Source of the DNA: an uncultured Pelagibacteraceae bacterium
GTDB taxonomy: Bacteria; Pseudomonadota; Alphaproteobacteria; Pelagibacterales; Pelagibacteraceae
DNA: 64,000 nt
Direction: 5' to 3'
Assembly (NCBI GenBank): GCA_902636075.1
Contig: CACPQM010000001.1
Coordinates: forward strand, 124,001-188,000
The notes beneath the pieces were generated by a model. The model was not told the origin of the DNA, made no database searches, and was given only the letters and a program-made list of their open reading frames with translations. The position numbers were made by a program, and so were the translations under genes. Of the stretch, positions 26,106 through 35,478 are shown piece after piece. Position 1 is the stretch's first letter. Each line of letters begins with the position of its first letter.

Positions 26106-29101
26106 TGTCACAAGATTTTAGATTAGATAACATTGGAATGGTAAATAGAAATAAAAAAATTTCTTTTACATTTAATGGTAAAAAATATTTTGGTTATGAA
26201 GGAGATACTATTGCTTCTGCTTTAATAGCAAATGGAGTGCATCTTGTTGGGAGAAGTTTTAAATATCATAGACCTAGAGGTTTCTTTGGAGTTGGTGTTG
26301 ATGAACCTTATGCAATTTTACAATTAGAAAGAAATAATGAGAGAGATCCTAATATTAGAGCTACTGAACAGGAGATTTTTGAAGGTTTAGAGGTTAAAAG
26401 TGTAAATTGTTGGCCTAGTGTAAACTTTGATATTGGAGCAATTAATAATTTCTTAAAAATGTTTTTTCCAGCCGGGTTTTATTATAAAACTTTTATGTGG
26501 CCACCAAGTTTCTGGTACAAAATTTATGAACCTTTCATTAGAATGGCAGCAGGTTTTGGAGAAGCATCTATCAAACATGATAAAGAAAGATACGAGCATA
26601 AATATGAATATTGTGATTTATTAATCACTGGATCAGGACCTTCAGGTTTAGCTAGTGCATATGCAGCAGCAAAAAATGGTGCGCGTGTAATTTTAGCTGA
26701 AGACAAACCTAGGTACGGAGGTAGCTTGTTAACTAGTGATGTAAATATTGGTAATCAAACTGGTGCTGAATGGTCAGAGAAAATAATTACTGAGTTAAAG
26801 TCAATGTCAAATGTGATTGTAAAAAATAGATCACAAGTATTTGGTTATTATGATCATAATATGTTGGTAATGTCGGAACGAATAAGTGATCACTTGCCTA
26901 AAACCCAAAAATATTTACCTAAACAACGTTTGTGGTACATAAGAGCAAAAGAAGTTCTTATTTCATCAGGTTCAATTGAAAGACCATTAGTATTTGGTAA
27001 CAATGATACCCCAGGTGTAATGTTATCTTCGGCAGCTAAAGAATACATAAAGGTCTATGGAGTTTTAGTTGGGAAAAAACCTTTGATATTTACTAATAAT
27101 GACAGTGGATATGAAACCGCTATAGAGTTCAAAAAAAATGGTGTTAATCCATTAATTTTAGACACTAGAAAAGAACCATCTTCTGACATTATTACTGAAG
27201 CAAAAAATTTAGGAATTGAAATTAAATATTCTTATGTGGTAGTTGCTGCTAAAGGATACAAAAAAGTTAAATCAGCTGATATTGCAAAAATATCTGATAA
27301 TAAAAAAGATTTATCAAATATAGAAAATATTGAATGTGATTGTATTTGTGTTTCAGGGTTTTGGACGCCATCAATTCATTTAGCATCACAATCTGGAAAT
27401 AAATCTGAATTTAATGAGAAAATAGATGCATTCATTCCAAAAAAATCTAAACAGAAAGAAAATACTATTGGTTCAGCAAACGGTAAATTTACTTTAGAGG
27501 AAACTATTAATGAAGCATTCAATAAAGGATACGAAGTCTCAAACAAAATAACTGAAAATAATAATAAAGTTTCTGTTCCAACAGTAGTTGAAAAAAAATC
27601 TACAGAGCATGACAAGTTTTGGTGTGTTCCATTACCAAAAGGTAAATCTTACAAAAGATTTTTAGATTTTCAAAACGATGTGGCTGTATCAGATATAGAG
27701 TTGGCATTAAGAGAAGGTTTTAGATCAATCGAACATGTAAAAAGATATACCACCCTTGGAATGGCCACAGATCAAGGAAAAACAAGTAATCTTAATGGTT
27801 TACAATTAGTGTCAGACATTGAAAATAAAGTTGTACCACAAGTTGGCCACACAACATTTAGGCCACCTTATACACCTGTTTCAATTGGAGCAATTGTGGG
27901 AAGAGAAGTTGGCAAGCATTCTAAACCAACAAGAAAATCACCAATGCACGAGTGGCACGAAAAAAATAATGCAGTATTTGTTGATGCTGGAGTTTGGTTG
28001 AGACCAAGATACTATAAGCAAGGAAATGAAACATTATTTGAAGCCTCAAAAAGAGAAGCAAAAAATGTAAGAAAAAATGTAGGTGTATGTGATGTAACTA
28101 CTTTAGGAAAAATAGATGTTAAAGGTCCCGATGCTGCAGAATTTTTAAATAGAGTTTATACTAATGCATGGCTTAAACTTCCAGTTGGTAAAGCAAGATA
28201 TGGAGTGATGTTAAGAGAAGATGGAATTGTTATGGATGACGGAACAACAACAAGAATTTCTGAAAATCATTACCACATGACAACTACAACAGCTCAGGCG
28301 GCCAATGTCCTATCTCATTTAGAATATTATTTGCAACTAGTTTGGCCAGAATTAAATGTTAATGTGGTTTCAACAACAGAGCAGTGGGCTGGTGCTGCAA
28401 TAGCAGGCCCAAATTCAAGAGCATTACTAATGAAATTATTTCCAAATACCGATGTATCTAATGAAGGTCTCCCATTTATGGGTTACAAAGAGGCTGATTT
28501 ATTTGGTATTCCGGCAAAAATTTATAGAATTTCATTTTCAGGAGAACTTGCTTATGAAGTTAACGTGGAATCAGACTTTGGTAATTTCATGTGGGAAAAA
28601 ATTATTGAAGTTGGTAAAGAATTTCAAATACAGCCATATGGAACTGAGGCACTATCTACTTTAAGGATAGAAATGGGTCACGTTGCTGGCTCTGAGCTTG
28701 ATGGTAGAACAATTCCTCATGATGCATCGCTTGAAGGTTTAGTAAGTAAGAAAAAAGACTTTATTGGTAAAAGATCTTTAAGCAGATCAGCTTTTACAAA
28801 ACCAGATAGAGAAAAAATAGTAGGTGTTGTTCCATTAGACAAAACAACAAGTATTCCTGAAGGCTCATATATTGTTAAAGACCCTAAAGCAAAACTTCCA
28901 AACCCTAAATTAGGTCATGTCTCAGCATCATGTTGGAGTGTTGAGTATGATAATCCATTCTCACTTGCGATAATTAAAGATGGTAAAAATATGATAGGAC
29001 AAAAGCTATTTGCTATGTCACCTTTAAAAAACAAAACTATTCCTGTGGAAATTGTTTCATCGCATTATGTTGATCCTGAAGGAAAGAGAGTAAGAGCATG
29101 A
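26105..29101 (+). CDS. soxA: Sarcosine oxidase alpha subunit (FAD/NAD fold plus GcvT)
   Basis: 998 residues in the expected order. An N-terminal ubiquitin-like domain (FTFNGKKYFGYEGDTIASAL) is followed by a dinucleotide-binding region (LLITGSGPSGLASAYAAAKNGARV, about 172-195) and then the FAD/NAD domain to about residue 600. The C-terminal GcvT domain (about 625-998) includes ISFSGELAYEVNVESDFG and KDFIGKRSLSRSA. The GcvT part receives the methylene unit as 5,10-methylene-THF. It overlaps soxG by 4 bp (ATGA). N-methylglutamate dehydrogenase subunit MgdC is the alternative identity, having the same domain plan. Confidence 0.93.
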   Translation: MSQDFRLDNIGMVNRNKKISFTFNGKKYFGYEGDTIASALIANGVHLVGRSFKYHRPRGFFGVGVDEPYAILQLERNNERDPNIRATEQEIFEGLEVKSVNCWPSVNFDIGAINNFLKMFFPAGFYYKTFMWPPSFWYKIYEPFIRMAAGFGEASIKHDKERYEHKYEYCDLLITGSGPSGLASAYAAAKNGARVILAEDKPRYGGSLLTSDVNIGNQTGAEWSEKIITELKSMSNVIVKNRSQVFGYYDHNMLVMSERISDHLPKTQKYLPKQRLWYIRAKEVLISSGSIERPLVFGNNDTPGVMLSSAAKEYIKVYGVLVGKKPLIFTNNDSGYETAIEFKKNGVNPLILDTRKEPSSDIITEAKNLGIEIKYSYVVVAAKGYKKVKSADIAKISDNKKDLSNIENIECDCICVSGFWTPSIHLASQSGNKSEFNEKIDAFIPKKSKQKENTIGSANGKFTLEETINEAFNKGYEVSNKITENNNKVSVPTVVEKKSTEHDKFWCVPLPKGKSYKRFLDFQNDVAVSDIELALREGFRSIEHVKRYTTLGMATDQGKTSNLNGLQLVSDIENKVVPQVGHTTFRPPYTPVSIGAIVGREVGKHSKPTRKSPMHEWHEKNNAVFVDAGVWLRPRYYKQGNETLFEASKREAKNVRKNVGVCDVTTLGKIDVKGPDAAEFLNRVYTNAWLKLPVGKARYGVMLREDGIVMDDGTTTRISENHYHMTTTTAQAANVLSHLEYYLQLVWPELNVNVVSTTEQWAGAAIAGPNSRALLMKLFPNTDVSNEGLPFMGYKEADLFGIPAKIYRISFSGELAYEVNVESDFGNFMWEKIIEVGKEFQIQPYGTEALSTLRIEMGHVAGSELDGRTIPHDASLEGLVSKKKDFIGKRSLSRSAFTKPDREKIVGVVPLDKTTSIPEGSYIVKDPKAKLPNPKLGHVSASCWSVEYDNPFSLAIIKDGKNMIGQKLFAMSPLKNKTIPVEIVSSHYVDPEGKRVRA

Positions 29102-29685
29102 CGGTGATTTCTGCATTACAAAATGTCCATATCGAGGGGTCATTTGGAAACTTTGAAAATAAATCTGAAAATGAATTATTAAAAATTAAAGAATTAAAAA
29201 ATTTATTAATTGTTCAAATAGTTCAATATAAAAATTCTTCAATTAAAATTGACGATATAAATTTTAACAATTTAAAATTTGTAAATCAGGCACAAAAAGT
29301 AGTTTCAAATGAAAATATAAGAGTTTTGTGGAACTCACCAAATAATTGGCTTTTAGTTTCTCATGAAAAAGAATTGTTAAAAGAAATTTACAGTACTTAT
29401 AATGAAAATGATTTTGCTGTTACAGACCTTTCTCATTCAAAAGCAACAATCGAATTAGAAGGACCATACGTAAAAGAAGTTTTAAAAAAAGGATGTCCTT
29501 TTAATTTTAACATTTTAACAAAAAATATGAGTATTAACTCAGCTTATAATGGAATTTCTTTTATAGTTGATATGGTTGAAAATGAACCAGAAAAAGCAAG
29601 AATTTTTTCTCTAAGGAGTTTTGGAGAATCTCTATACCATTCTATCACTGATGCTTCTTTAGAATTTGGTTATAAGTGTAATTAG
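29098..29685 (+). CDS. soxG: Sarcosine oxidase gamma subunit
   Basis: 195 residues, last gene of soxBDAG. SoxG is a truncated GcvT-like fold that caps the complex and is poorly conserved. Recognisable parts are VLWNSPNNWLLVS, FAVTDLSHSKATIELEGPYVKEVLKKGCPFN and the C-terminal IFSLRSFGESLYHSITDASLEFGYK. Call rests on these together with position and ATGA coupling to soxA. It ends 3 bp before a convergent MFS gene. Confidence 0.9.
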   Translation: MTVISALQNVHIEGSFGNFENKSENELLKIKELKNLLIVQIVQYKNSSIKIDDINFNNLKFVNQAQKVVSNENIRVLWNSPNNWLLVSHEKELLKEIYSTYNENDFAVTDLSHSKATIELEGPYVKEVLKKGCPFNFNILTKNMSINSAYNGISFIVDMVENEPEKARIFSLRSFGESLYHSITDASLEFGYKCN

Positions 29686-29688
29686 TTA

Positions 29689-31302
29689 TTATTCCTCAGT
29701 TTTAAATCTAGATTTCTGAATAAATAAAACAAATAGCACTGGTATAATTAAGGTAATAATTGTAACTGTAATTAATAACAATCCTAGCTCAGAATAGTCT
29801 GCTGTAGTTAAAATTGCGTTTGTAACCTTATCTTTTACTTCTCTTGTGATTGTAAAGATTTCATTAAGATATTTTGTTAATAAAGCACTTGCAGACAAAG
29901 CTAAATTAGTGAATGAGGCAAAAACCGCAAAAAAAGTTGCTTTTAAATGTGAAGGAGCATTCTTAGCAATCCAAGCCAAAAGTGGAATCATAGATATTTG
30001 ACCCAATGGAGATTCTAATGCTGTATTAATTATTGCTATAAATTTTGCATCAACAATTCCATTTGTTAACGAAGAAGTCCAGTTATGAAATCCATAATAC
30101 ATTCCAACACTTGGCAAAAATAATATTGATCCAGCAATTGATAAAATTATGATTATTTTAGCAATAGAATTTTTTGCCATAAATGGTCTAAGCATTATTA
30201 TTCCAACTAATGTTAGGATAGAAGCTAGTAAAGACAGTATTGAAAAAAATTGTTCATTAAATTGTAGTTCATCAATTTCAAACCAAGATAAGCCCGGTCC
30301 AGGTCCAGGCATGGCTCTAAATATAAAAATAATTATAGCAGTTCCAACTATAGTAAATCTTAACTTTTCAGGTAACTCTTTAATAAGTTTGTTCATAAGA
30401 AATAAAATGATTAACATAGAACCTAAAAAAACAATTTCTTGTGCAAAAGGTAATCCTAACGAACCGACACTCAATGTGAAAATTACAAAAATTAAACTAC
30501 CACCTAGTATCCACCAATTTACTTTTGTTTGCTCATGATTAAAATTATCTTCTTCACCTGATAGACCTTGTCTAATTAAAATGTTTTTCTTTTTATTTTT
30601 TAAATAAGCAGCAAAAATAACACCTAAAATTGAAACCACTGGTATTATTAATGCATAAAGATATATCGAGCCGTATAATTGTATTTTTTCAGCCTGTTCA
30701 AGATCATCTACCCCCTTAAATAATATCACATTGGCAAGAGCAACCAACACTGTCCCACCTATAATTGCAAATCTTCCAAGTGTTTGCATCGTCGTATGCA
30801 TAATTTTAACTTGATCTGCTGTAAATGTTTCTCCGTTCTCATTTATTAAAGGCACAGCTTCGACTGTCATTGCATCAGCAACAACATCTTGAACTACATA
30901 TCCAATAGGAGCTAAAAGAACACTTATTACAAACCAAGTTTCAACTTTTAAATAAGATGACATTTGCTCTGTATGAATTATTAGTCCGTACATTATTAAT
31001 AAACTTACACCAATTAATGAGGCACCGACGTAAACCATGTAATTCTTTTTATTCCATATTAAATCTACCAAATGCCCTAGTGGCATTTTTAAAGCCCAAG
31101 GTATTCCTGCCCAGAAACCTAATCCTGCAAGAAATGCTGCAGATAAATTTAAGTAATCTTTTACAAAGAAAGTACCTACTATTCCTGTAAGTCCAGATAT
31201 ACCCGCTGCCACGTAAATCATTAACGGAGGTAAATAAGACAATTTAAATTGTCTTCCTAAATCAAACAGTGTTGAGTCTATAAATTGAATGATTCTGTCC
31301 AT
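29689..31302 (-). CDS. MFS-type transporter, BT1 (folate-biopterin transporter)-like
   Basis: 537 residues with about 12-14 hydrophobic helices. The N-terminal part (FLAGLGFWAGIPWALKMPLGHLVD, then a short loop WNKKNYMVYVG) fits the BT1 layout in which helices 2 and 3 flank a conserved Pro/Gly-Asp loop. VQDVVADAMTVEAVPL also matches the DVVADAL-like motif of BT1 proteins. Such carriers move folates, pterins or related compounds. It is convergent with soxG (3 bp apart) among many THF-dependent enzymes, which makes a folate or pterin link attractive but unproven. A sugar-phosphate or muropeptide-like MFS role cannot be excluded. Confidence 0.7.
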   Translation of the reverse strand: MDRIIQFIDSTLFDLGRQFKLSYLPPLMIYVAAGISGLTGIVGTFFVKDYLNLSAAFLAGLGFWAGIPWALKMPLGHLVDLIWNKKNYMVYVGASLIGVSLLIMYGLIIHTEQMSSYLKVETWFVISVLLAPIGYVVQDVVADAMTVEAVPLINENGETFTADQVKIMHTTMQTLGRFAIIGGTVLVALANVILFKGVDDLEQAEKIQLYGSIYLYALIIPVVSILGVIFAAYLKNKKKNILIRQGLSGEEDNFNHEQTKVNWWILGGSLIFVIFTLSVGSLGLPFAQEIVFLGSMLIILFLMNKLIKELPEKLRFTIVGTAIIIFIFRAMPGPGPGLSWFEIDELQFNEQFFSILSLLASILTLVGIIMLRPFMAKNSIAKIIIILSIAGSILFLPSVGMYYGFHNWTSSLTNGIVDAKFIAIINTALESPLGQISMIPLLAWIAKNAPSHLKATFFAVFASFTNLALSASALLTKYLNEIFTITREVKDKVTNAILTTADYSELGLLLITVTIITLIIPVLFVLFIQKSRFKTEE

Positions 31303-31308
31303 TTATTC

Positions 31309-31749
31309 TTAATCTAAAAGGTTTAATTTAATTAAACTATTATTTTTTGTTTCTTTGCACCACAATTCATAACTTTCGCACACTCGCCACAAATGATTTG
31401 TAGCTCTTTGTGATATTTCCAAGGGAAAATGACTCTTTGCATAGTACAAATCAGGAAATTTAATCAATTGTTTAATCATTGCTTCTTTTTGTAAATTCAA
31501 AAGTCTTAAAACCTCTTTAGAAATTTTTTCTCCTGAGGTCTCATCAACAAAATCGTTTTCTTTTAGTTTCTCAAACCATTCATCATGAAATTTACCACTA
31601 CTTACTTTTTGATACAACTTTGAACCCATAAATCTTTCAATTGCGTCTATATTGGAAATATCAATATTTTGCTTTTTAATTTGAAATATTTCTAAATAGA
31701 TTGCCTCAGCAACATAAAGTATGTAGGGTTTTTTATTTTCATCTCCCAT
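31309..31749 (-). CDS. Hypothetical protein
   Basis: 146 residues, soluble, helical and charged, without signal peptide or membrane segment. A tract of tryptophan/cysteine residues near the C-terminus (NHLWRVCESYELWCKETK) is the most distinctive part. I recognise no family. It lies 4 bp from the GNAT gene upstream and 6 bp from the MFS gene downstream on the same strand, so the three probably share a transcript. Confidence 0.6.
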   Translation of the reverse strand: MGDENKKPYILYVAEAIYLEIFQIKKQNIDISNIDAIERFMGSKLYQKVSSGKFHDEWFEKLKENDFVDETSGEKISKEVLRLLNLQKEAMIKQLIKFPDLYYAKSHFPLEISQRATNHLWRVCESYELWCKETKNNSLIKLNLLD

Positions 31750-31753
31750 AAAA

Positions 31754-32224
31754 TTATAAATCTAAAGTATAGTAACAAGAATTAGGGTCCTCTTTATAAT
31801 GAGCAAATGGTTTACATTTACTAAATTTAAAATGTTCAAAAAGTTTTCTGGCCGGTAAAAAGAATTTTCCAGATCCTGTTTCAATACTTAGCTTTTTTAT
31901 ACCAATTTTTTTTGCCTGAAATATCAAATGTGAGATTATTTTACTGCCAATACCTCTATTTCGAAAATCATCAGATACTCTAATAGATTTAAATTCACCA
32001 TGATTTTGTCCAATAAATTTTAAGGCTCCACATCCAATTAAATGATTATTATTCCACAAGCTCCAAAATTTTATACTTGGATCTTTAAGTCCAGGGATAT
32101 CTAAAACGTGAGTGCTACCTTTAGAAGAAACAGATCTTAATTCAATAAAGTGTTTTATTAAAAGATGATTTACCTTTGGGTGGTCAAAGTTATTTTCTAT
32201 TGATTTAATCATTAGCATGAACAT
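31754..32224 (-). CDS. GNAT-family N-acetyltransferase
   Basis: About 156 residues. The acetyl-CoA-binding core is visible: GCGALKFIGQNHGEFKSIRVSDDFRNRGIGSKIISHLIFQAK, where R-N-R-G-I-G-S is the pyrophosphate loop. LSIETGSGKFFLPARKLFEHFKF is the typical C-terminal half. It resembles YafP/PanZ-like small acetyltransferases that act on amino compounds; the substrate is unknown. Three in-frame Met codons at the N-terminus (MFMLMIKS) leave the exact start open. Confidence 0.82.
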   Translation of the reverse strand: MFMLMIKSIENNFDHPKVNHLLIKHFIELRSVSSKGSTHVLDIPGLKDPSIKFWSLWNNNHLIGCGALKFIGQNHGEFKSIRVSDDFRNRGIGSKIISHLIFQAKKIGIKKLSIETGSGKFFLPARKLFEHFKFSKCKPFAHYKEDPNSCYYTLDL

Positions 32225-32260
32225 ATAATCTAAAAAAAAATTAAACCAATACGAAAAAAT

Positions 32261-32881
32261 ATGTGTGGAAGATACGTCATTACTAATGCTGTTTCAAAAA
32301 CAAGTAAAATCGTTAAAACTGCAATTAAAGTAGAAGACTCAGAAAATTATAATGCACATCCTTACCAAAAACTTCCAGTTATTAAGAAATATAACAATGG
32401 AAATACTCTTGAAAATTTAAATTGGGGGATTGTACCTAGTTGGGCTAAAAAAAAAGACTTTAAACCACTAATTAATGCAAGATTAGAGACGATTGATGAA
32501 AAGGTCTCTTTTAAAAAGTTAATAAAACTTCAAAGATGTGTTGCCGTGGCCGACGGATTTTATGAATGGAAGAGAATAGAAAAAGAGAAGACCCCTTATT
32601 ACTTTTTAAGAGAGGATAAGAAACTTATTTATATTGCTGGTATTTATGAAGAAGATCAATTTTGTATGATTACTGAAGAAGCAAGTTTAAATGTAACAGA
32701 AATTCATCACAGACAGCCAGTTATCTTAAATGAAAGTGATGTTAATAAATATTTGAATATTGAAATTTCAGGTTCAAATTATTTAAAACAATCGCAAAAA
32801 TCAAAACTTTCTTTTTATGAAATTTCTAAGGATGTAAATAAGCCAACAAATAACAATATTTCTCTAATACAACCTCTATAA
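32261..32881 (+). CDS. SRAP/HMCES-type DNA-protein crosslink protein (YedK family)
   Basis: 206 residues. Cys2 in MCGRYVIT is the residue that forms a thiazolidine crosslink with abasic sites in single-stranded DNA. Other conserved parts are NLNWGIVPSWAK, INARLETIDEK (the Asn), VAVADGFYEWKR (the Glu) and TEIHHRQPVIL (the active His, normally IHDRMPVIL). The protein protects abasic sites during replication. It stands alone, divergent from the GNAT gene and convergent with purK (2 bp apart). Full length for the family. Confidence 0.93.
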   Translation: MCGRYVITNAVSKTSKIVKTAIKVEDSENYNAHPYQKLPVIKKYNNGNTLENLNWGIVPSWAKKKDFKPLINARLETIDEKVSFKKLIKLQRCVAVADGFYEWKRIEKEKTPYYFLREDKKLIYIAGIYEEDQFCMITEEASLNVTEIHHRQPVILNESDVNKYLNIEISGSNYLKQSQKSKLSFYEISKDVNKPTNNNISLIQPL

Positions 32882-32883
32882 AA

Positions 32884-33927
32884 TTATTTTTCAATAATTG
32901 TTAGATGTCCCATTTTCCTTTTTGCTTTTACTTGTTTTTTTAAATAATCATAAAAAAACTCATTCTCTTTAAAAGTTTTATTTCTATAAATTGTTATATC
33001 ATCACCAATGAGATTAATCATTTGAGCATTATATATTTTTTTTGTGTCGATTTTTTTTAAACCACAAACAGCTCTAATATGATTTTCAAATTGACTAACA
33101 TTATGTGAGTTTATTGTTAGATGACCAGAATTATGAACTCTAGGTGCAATTTCATTAACATATAAGTTTTCATTTTTATCAATAAAAAACTCAACACATA
33201 AGGTTCCAATATAATCTAGTTCTTCAACAATTTGTTTTGCCCATTCTTTAGATTTTACCTTTATTGTTTCTGAAATTTCAGCAGGAATTTTTGAATGTTT
33301 CAAAATTTGATCTTCATGAACATTCTCAATCGGTTCATATATTTCATATTTTTGATTGCCAAATCTACATATAACAATTGAAATTTCTTTTTTAAGATTA
33401 ATAAACTTTTCTAAAATATATTCTTTAGTAAAATCAATGTCTTCATTTATGTCAATAAAACTGTTTAATTTATATTGACCTTTACCATCATATCCAAGAG
33501 TAGTAGTTTTAAGTAGCCCAGGCAAAAGGTTTTCATTATCTTTTATTTCATCCTTATTTTTAATTAAAGCATAGTTAGTCGTTCTAATATTGTTTTTATT
33601 TAAAAAATCCTTTTCGGTTAATCTATTTTGGATTAAACTATTTATTTCTGGTTTGGGTAAAACACTCTTTGATTTATTGATTTCATTTAATATATCAAAG
33701 GGTATATTTTCAAATTCATAAGTAACTAAATCAACGCTATTAACAAATTCTGTTATGATTTTTGTATCATTATAGTTTCCATATATGAACTTATTTGCAA
33801 AATTTTTGGCAGGCGCATCTGGATCATCACTAAGTACTACAGTTTTTATATCTATCTTTTTAGCAGCTTCAGAAAGCATACTACCTAGCTGACCACCTCC
33901 AATTATTCCTAAAACTGGCTGGTTCAT
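32884..33927 (-). CDS. purK: N5-carboxyaminoimidazole ribonucleotide synthase
   Basis: 347 residues, ATP-grasp enzyme of purine synthesis that carboxylates AIR to N5-CAIR. N-terminal LGIIGGGQLGSMLSEAAKK, the ATP-grasp core LLKTTTLGYDGKGQYKL, and VNEIAPRVHNSGHLTINSHNVSQFE (metal/phosphate site) are clear. It lies directly after purE with no gap, the usual gene pair. Confidence 0.96.
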   Translation of the reverse strand: MNQPVLGIIGGGQLGSMLSEAAKKIDIKTVVLSDDPDAPAKNFANKFIYGNYNDTKIITEFVNSVDLVTYEFENIPFDILNEINKSKSVLPKPEINSLIQNRLTEKDFLNKNNIRTTNYALIKNKDEIKDNENLLPGLLKTTTLGYDGKGQYKLNSFIDINEDIDFTKEYILEKFINLKKEISIVICRFGNQKYEIYEPIENVHEDQILKHSKIPAEISETIKVKSKEWAKQIVEELDYIGTLCVEFFIDKNENLYVNEIAPRVHNSGHLTINSHNVSQFENHIRAVCGLKKIDTKKIYNAQMINLIGDDITIYRNKTFKENEFFYDYLKKQVKAKRKMGHLTIIEK

Positions 33928-34422
33928 TTATTTTGGTTTTTTTTTAACAGATTTTGATTGTTTAGATCGCCACTTATTCAGATTATTTTTAACACTCTTA
34001 TCAAAGTTAGAAATAATTGATGCGGCATACAAAGCTGCATTTATTGCCCCATCTTTACCAATTGCTACTGTTCCAACAGGTATACCTTTTGGCATTTGAG
34101 CTATTGATAGTAAACTATCTAGACCTTTTAATTTTTTACTTTCGATTGGCACTCCTATTACTGGAATTCTTGTTAGAGATGCAATCATTCCTGGTAAATG
34201 GGCTGACCCGCCAGCTCCAGCAATTATTACAGAAATTTTATTGTTTTCTGCAGATTTTGCATACTTAAACATACGTTCTGGAGTTCTGTGAGCTGAAACT
34301 ATATTTGATTCGTAATTAATTTTAAGCAATTTAAGAATTTTTTCACAAAATTTCATGGTTGAGTAATCAGAATTACTTCCCATAACAATTGATACCTTGT
34401 GACTATATTTTTTGTTTTTCAC
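33928..34422 (-). CDS. purE: N5-carboxyaminoimidazole ribonucleotide mutase
   Basis: 164 residues, class I PurE. It moves the carboxyl group of N5-CAIR to give [19 protein letters not shown] holds the conserved Ser and Asp, [14 protein letters not shown] has the catalytic histidine, and [27 protein letters not shown] is the active-site loop. It precedes purK on the minus strand. The C-terminal tail ([19 protein letters not shown]) is a lysine-rich extension. Confidence 0.96.
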   Translation of the reverse strand: MKNKKYSHKVSIVMGSNSDYSTMKFCEKILKLLKINYESNIVSAHRTPERMFKYAKSAENNKISVIIAGAGGSAHLPGMIASLTRIPVIGVPIESKKLKGLDSLLSIAQMPKGIPVGTVAIGKDGAINAALYAASIISNFDKSVKNNLNKWRSKQSKSVKKKPK

Positions 34423-34509
34423 TATACGAATTTGAATTAATATAGATTAACATATTCTTTAAATTTAAACTAGTCGACAAATTATTTTATACTTATATTG
34501 TCTTTAAAT

Positions 34510-35478
34510 ATGAACTATCGAATAGATAATCTTCAATATTGTAACTGGTCTAGAGATATTTTTCTCATCAATCGGGAAGCTGGATTAAATGCAGTGCACG
34601 TTACTCTAGTATATCACGAAGATTATGACGAGTTTTTACAAAGAGTTAAAGAGTGGGATAAATTTTTTGAAGAAAATTCAGATTTAATTTTTTTGGGAAA
34701 AACATTCGAAGATATTACAAAAGCACAATCTGATAACAAAACAGCAATTTTTTTTGGTTTTCAAAATTGTTCCCCAATCGAGGATGATATAAATTTAATA
34801 GAGAAAGTCCATGAGCATGGTTGTAGATTTATGCAACTTACTTATAATAATCAATCTCTTCTAGCCACAGGATGTTATGAAAAAAATGATTCTGGAGTCA
34901 CAAATTTTGGAAGAGAAGCAATTAAAGAGATGAATAGGGTAGGAATAGTTGTAGACATGTCTCATTCAGCAGAAAAAAGCACTTTAGATGCGATCGAAAT
35001 AAGCGAAAAACCAATTGCAATTACCCATGCAAATCCTTCTTTCTGGCATCAAGCTTTAAGAAATAAATCAGATTTCTTGTTAAAGAAACTTTCTGAAAGT
35101 GGAGGTATCTTAGGTTTATCATTATATTCTCATCATTTAAAAGATGGAACAAATTGTAAATTAGAAAGTTTTTGTGAAATGGTTGCTAAAACAGCAGAAA
35201 TAATGGAAGTAAAAAATATTGGTATTGGGTCAGATCTATGTTTGAACCAACCTGACAGTGTTGTTGAATGGATGAGAAACGGAACTTGGTCTAAAAGTAC
35301 AAATTATGGAGAGGGAAGTAAAAAAAAACCTGGATTTCCAAAACAACCTGACTGGTTTTTGGATGCTAGAGGGTTTAATAATTTAGAAAGTGGATTAAAA
35401 AAAATTGGTTTTAATAAGCAAGAAGTAGAAGGAATTTTAGGAAATAATTGGTTTAATTTTTATAAAGGAATTAATTAA
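34510..35478 (+). CDS. Divergent peptidase M19 (membrane/renal dipeptidase family) protein
   Basis: 322 residues from ATG 34510; the track begins at an upstream TTG. The M19 fold is visible in IVVDMSHSAEKSTLDAIE, PIAITHANPSFWH and NIGIGSDLCLNQ, which supply two histidines and an aspartate. The N-terminal His-x-Asp zinc pair is replaced by LQYCNWSRDIF, and the usual glutamate region is GFQNCSPIED. The two-zinc site therefore looks altered. Family members cleave dipeptides with a C-terminal D or unusual residue. It is coupled by TAATG to a 551-aa unknown gene and heads a four-gene operon. The reaction is uncertain. Confidence 0.8.
   Translation: MNYRIDNLQYCNWSRDIFLINREAGLNAVHVTLVYHEDYDEFLQRVKEWDKFFEENSDLIFLGKTFEDITKAQSDNKTAIFFGFQNCSPIEDDINLIEKVHEHGCRFMQLTYNNQSLLATGCYEKNDSGVTNFGREAIKEMNRVGIVVDMSHSAEKSTLDAIEISEKPIAITHANPSFWHQALRNKSDFLLKKLSESGGILGLSLYSHHLKDGTNCKLESFCEMVAKTAEIMEVKNIGIGSDLCLNQPDSVVEWMRNGTWSKSTNYGEGSKKKPGFPKQPDWFLDARGFNNLESGLKKIGFNKQEVEGILGNNWFNFYKGIN

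Noticed and set aside
24579-29685. Naming the operon mgdABCD (N-methylglutamate dehydrogenase).
   Set aside because: The architecture is identical to soxBDAG, and context supports both. Sarcosine oxidase is the family's default and was kept, with the alternative stated.
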